Assembly (NCBI GenBank): GCA_035260545.1
Contig: DATFUZ010000012.1
Coordinates: forward strand, 1 to 5,686
Length of the DNA: 5,686 bases
Source of the DNA: DATDDB01 sp035260545
GTDB taxonomy: Bacteria; Pseudomonadota; Gammaproteobacteria; Burkholderiales; Gallionellaceae
Direction of reading: 5' to 3'
Numbering within the stretch: the stretch's first letter is position 1; the number at the start of each line of letters is the position of its first letter. The notes beneath the pieces are model-generated. The model searched no databases. It was not told where the DNA came from and was given only the letters and a program-made list of their open reading frames with translations. Positions 3,350-5,686 of this stretch are shown one piece after another. The position numbers and the translations under genes are program-made.

Positions 3350-5686
3350 ATGGTTCGACTTCTCATCGGCAAATCCGCACTTTCCGCCTTCAGGCTGGAT
3401 AAGCTTCGCACCGCGCTCAACAGCGCCGCACCCGGCATACACCTGGCCGACGTGCGCCATTGGTATTTCGTGGAACTGGACCGCGATCTCTCGGCGGAAG
3501 AGGCCATGCTGCTCGGTCGCCTGCTCGGCGTCGCCGGCGACGCAAGCGCCCCGCCGGCCGCGCAGGAATCGCAGCGGTTGCTGGTGGTGCCGCGCCTGGG
3601 CACCATCTCGCCCTGGTCGTCCAAGGCCACCGACATTGCGCAGCACTGCGCGTTGCCGCAGGTGCGGCGCATCGAGCGCGGCGTGATGTACTCCATCGAG
3701 ACGAAGGACGGCAAGGCGCTGAATGCCGAGGCGCGCCGTGCCGTGCTGCCGCTGCTGCACGACCGCATGACCGAGTCGGTGCTGGACGGCATCGAAGGGG
3801 CGGCGGAAAAAATCTTCCGCCACGGCGAGCCGCAGCCGCTGTCCAGCGTGGACATTCTCGCGGGCGGCCGTGCCGCGCTGGAAGCCGCCAACCGCGAGTT
3901 GGGTCTGGCGCTGTCGCCGGACGAGATCGACTACCTGGTGGAGAACTTCGGCAAGCTCAAGCGCAACCCCACCGATGTCGAACTGATGATGTTCGCGCAG
4001 GCCAACTCCGAACACTGCCGCCACAAGATATTCAACGCCGACTGGGTGGTGGACGGGGAGAAGCAGCCGCTGTCGCTGTTCGCCATGATACGCAACACCC
4101 ACCAGCGCAATCCGCAGGGAACCATCGTTGCCTACTCGGACAACTCCTCCGTCATCGAGGGGGCTAAGGTCGAGCGCTTCTATCCGCGCGCGGGCGGCGA
4201 ATACGCCTTCAGCGACGAGTTGACCCACACCCTGATGAAAGTGGAGACGCACAACCATCCCACCGCCATCGCGCCGTTTGCGGGCGCGGCGACCGGGGCG
4301 GGCGGCGAGATCCGCGACGAGGGCGCGACCGGCTCCGGCTCCAAGCCCAAGGCGGGCCTTACCGGATTTTCCGTGTCCAATCTGCAGATACCCGGTTTCG
4401 AGCAGCCGTGGGAAAAGCATCCCTACGGCAAGCCCGGGCGCATCGCCTCCGCCCTGCAGATCATGCTGGACGGCCCCATCGGCGGCGCCGCCTTCAACAA
4501 CGAATTCGGCCGTCCCAATCTCGCCGGCTACTTCCGCACCTACGAGCAGCGGGTCGATGGCGAGATGCGCGGCTACCACAAGCCCATCATGCTCGCCGGC
4601 GGCCTGGGCAACATCAAGGCCGAACACACTCACAAGCATGCGCTGCCCGAAGGCGCGCTGCTGATCCAGCTGGGCGGCCCCGGCATGCTGATCGGCCTGG
4701 GCGGGGGCGCGGCCTCCAGCATGGACACCGGCGCCAACGCCGAGAACCTCGACTTCGATTCCGTGCAACGCGGCAACCCCGAGATGCAGCGCCGCGCGCA
4801 GGAAGTCATCGACCGCTGCTGGCAGATGGGCGGCAACAACCCCATCGTGTCCATCCACGACGTGGGCGCGGGCGGCATTTCCAACGCCCTGCCCGAGCTG
4901 GTGCATGGCGGCGGCAAGGGCGGCAGGTTCGAGTTGCGCGCCGTGCCCTCCGAGGAGCGCGGCATGTCTCCCATGCAGATATGGAGCAACGAGGCGCAGG
5001 AGCGCTATGTGCTCGCCATCGCGCCGGAGCGGCTCGATGAATTTTCCGCGCTATGCGCGCGCGAACGCTGCCCGTACGCGGTGCTGGGCCAGGCCGTCAG
5101 CGAGGACAGGCTGGTGGTGCACGATGCCGAATTCGACAACAACGCGGTGGACATGCCGCTGTCCGTGCTGCTGGGCAAGCCGCCGAAGATGACGCGCATC
5201 GCCAGCCGCGAGAAGGTGGAGCTGCCGGTGCTCGATTCCGGCAAGATCGACCTGCGCGACGCGATCACCCGCGTGCTGAGCTGCCCCACGGTGGCCAGCA
5301 AGAATTTCCTCATCACCATAGGCGACCGCACGGTGGGCGGCATGACCGCGCGCGACCAGATGGTGGGGCCGTGGCAGGTGCCGGTGTCCAACGTCGCCGT
5401 GACCACGCTGGGTTTCAACACCAGCGTCGGCGAGGCCTTCGCCATGGGCGAACGCACGCCGCTGGCGGTGTTCGATGCGCCGGCCTCCGGCCGCATGGCG
5501 GTGGGCGAAGCCATCACCAACATCGCCGCAGCGCGCATCGAGAAGATTTCCGACATCAAGCTGTCCGCCAACTGGATGGCGGCCGCCGGCCACCACGGCG
5601 AGGATGCCGCCCTGTTCGACACCGTAAAGGCAGTGGGCATGGAGCTGTGTCCGGAGCTCGGCATCAGCATCCCGGTAGGGAAGGAC
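3350..5686 (+). CDS. purL: Phosphoribosylformylglycinamidine synthase (FGAM synthetase), N-terminal 779 residues; 3' end outside window
   Basis: PurL converts formylglycinamide ribonucleotide, glutamine and ATP to formylglycinamidine ribonucleotide, a step of de novo purine synthesis in the cytoplasm. The frame is open from the ATG to the last base. The large single-chain form is about 1,290-1,300 residues, so some 60 percent is present. Residues 1-150 are the PurS-like N-terminal domain (start MVRLLIGKSALSAFRLDKL aligns with the family start). The linker covers about 165-215, followed by NSEHCRHKIF (219-228, with the conserved active-site His222) and KVETHNHPTAIAPFAGAATG (297-316). Next come GGLGNIKAEHTHKH (417-430), GLGGGAASS (449-457), SIHDVGAGGISNALPEL (501-517) and TVGGMTARDQMVGPWQVPV (661-679). 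The glutaminase domain with its Cys-His-Glu triad lies beyond the window. An in-frame stop at 3308-3310 and the lack of another ATG fix the start, though no clear Shine-Dalgarno precedes it. Confidence 0.98.
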   Translation, partial: MVRLLIGKSALSAFRLDKLRTALNSAAPGIHLADVRHWYFVELDRDLSAEEAMLLGRLLGVAGDASAPPAAQESQRLLVVPRLGTISPWSSKATDIAQHCALPQVRRIERGVMYSIETKDGKALNAEARRAVLPLLHDRMTESVLDGIEGAAEKIFRHGEPQPLSSVDILAGGRAALEAANRELGLALSPDEIDYLVENFGKLKRNPTDVELMMFAQANSEHCRHKIFNADWVVDGEKQPLSLFAMIRNTHQRNPQGTIVAYSDNSSVIEGAKVERFYPRAGGEYAFSDELTHTLMKVETHNHPTAIAPFAGAATGAGGEIRDEGATGSGSKPKAGLTGFSVSNLQIPGFEQPWEKHPYGKPGRIASALQIMLDGPIGGAAFNNEFGRPNLAGYFRTYEQRVDGEMRGYHKPIMLAGGLGNIKAEHTHKHALPEGALLIQLGGPGMLIGLGGGAASSMDTGANAENLDFDSVQRGNPEMQRRAQEVIDRCWQMGGNNPIVSIHDVGAGGISNALPELVHGGGKGGRFELRAVPSEERGMSPMQIWSNEAQERYVLAIAPERLDEFSALCARERCPYAVLGQAVSEDRLVVHDAEFDNNAVDMPLSVLLGKPPKMTRIASREKVELPVLDSGKIDLRDAITRVLSCPTVASKNFLITIGDRTVGGMTARDQMVGPWQVPVSNVAVTTLGFNTSVGEAFAMGERTPLAVFDAPASGRMAVGEAITNIAAARIEKISDIKLSANWMAAAGHHGEDAALFDTVKAVGMELCPELGISIPVGKD

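Noticed and set aside
3257..4906. Minus-strand open frame of 549 codons opposite purL
   Set aside because: It is antisense to a strongly conserved purL frame, is rich in Ala, Gly, Arg, His and Val as expected from G/C-rich codon shadowing, and shows no recognisable domain. It would also span the divergent promoter region.

Overview
The window is high-G+C bacterial DNA. It reads as chromosomal housekeeping sequence from a proteobacterium, most likely a betaproteobacterium. That placement is an inference from the long fused-type PurL, the DUF2934 and DUF2937 family proteins and the overall codon style. It holds five full or partial protein genes in addition to purL, which begins here and runs off the right end. 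I see no mobile element, CRISPR array, tRNA or rRNA.

Layout: positions 1-405 (+) are the C-terminal part of a metallo-beta-lactamase-fold di-iron (ODP/FprA-like) protein, closed by a strong intrinsic terminator (439-466). Converging on it from the right is a small gene (503-931, -) for a DUF2934 protein with a very basic, pentapeptide-repeat, histone H1-like N-terminal half. This gene has its own recognisable sigma70-type promoter in an A/T-rich patch (about 940-1032). Further right, three minus-strand genes are closely packed and probably co-transcribed in the order nnrD-like NAD(P)HX dehydratase (3238-2372), DUF2937 two-helix membrane protein (2337-1810) and spermidine-synthase-like methyltransferase-fold protein (1798-1046). 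A short divergent regulatory region (3239-3349) separates this operon from purL (3350 to the window end, +), which encodes the N-terminal 779 residues of phosphoribosylformylglycinamidine synthase.

Function: PurL (de novo purine synthesis) and NnrD (repair of damaged NAD(P)H) are the two securely assigned enzymes. The other genes are conserved families without settled roles. Nothing shows that the window is one dedicated pathway. I do not see an exciting new system. The most noteworthy points are the H1-like repeat protein and its palindrome-flanked promoter, the symmetric paired TATAAT boxes between nnrD and purL, and a spermidine-synthase-like protein lacking a key catalytic motif residue.
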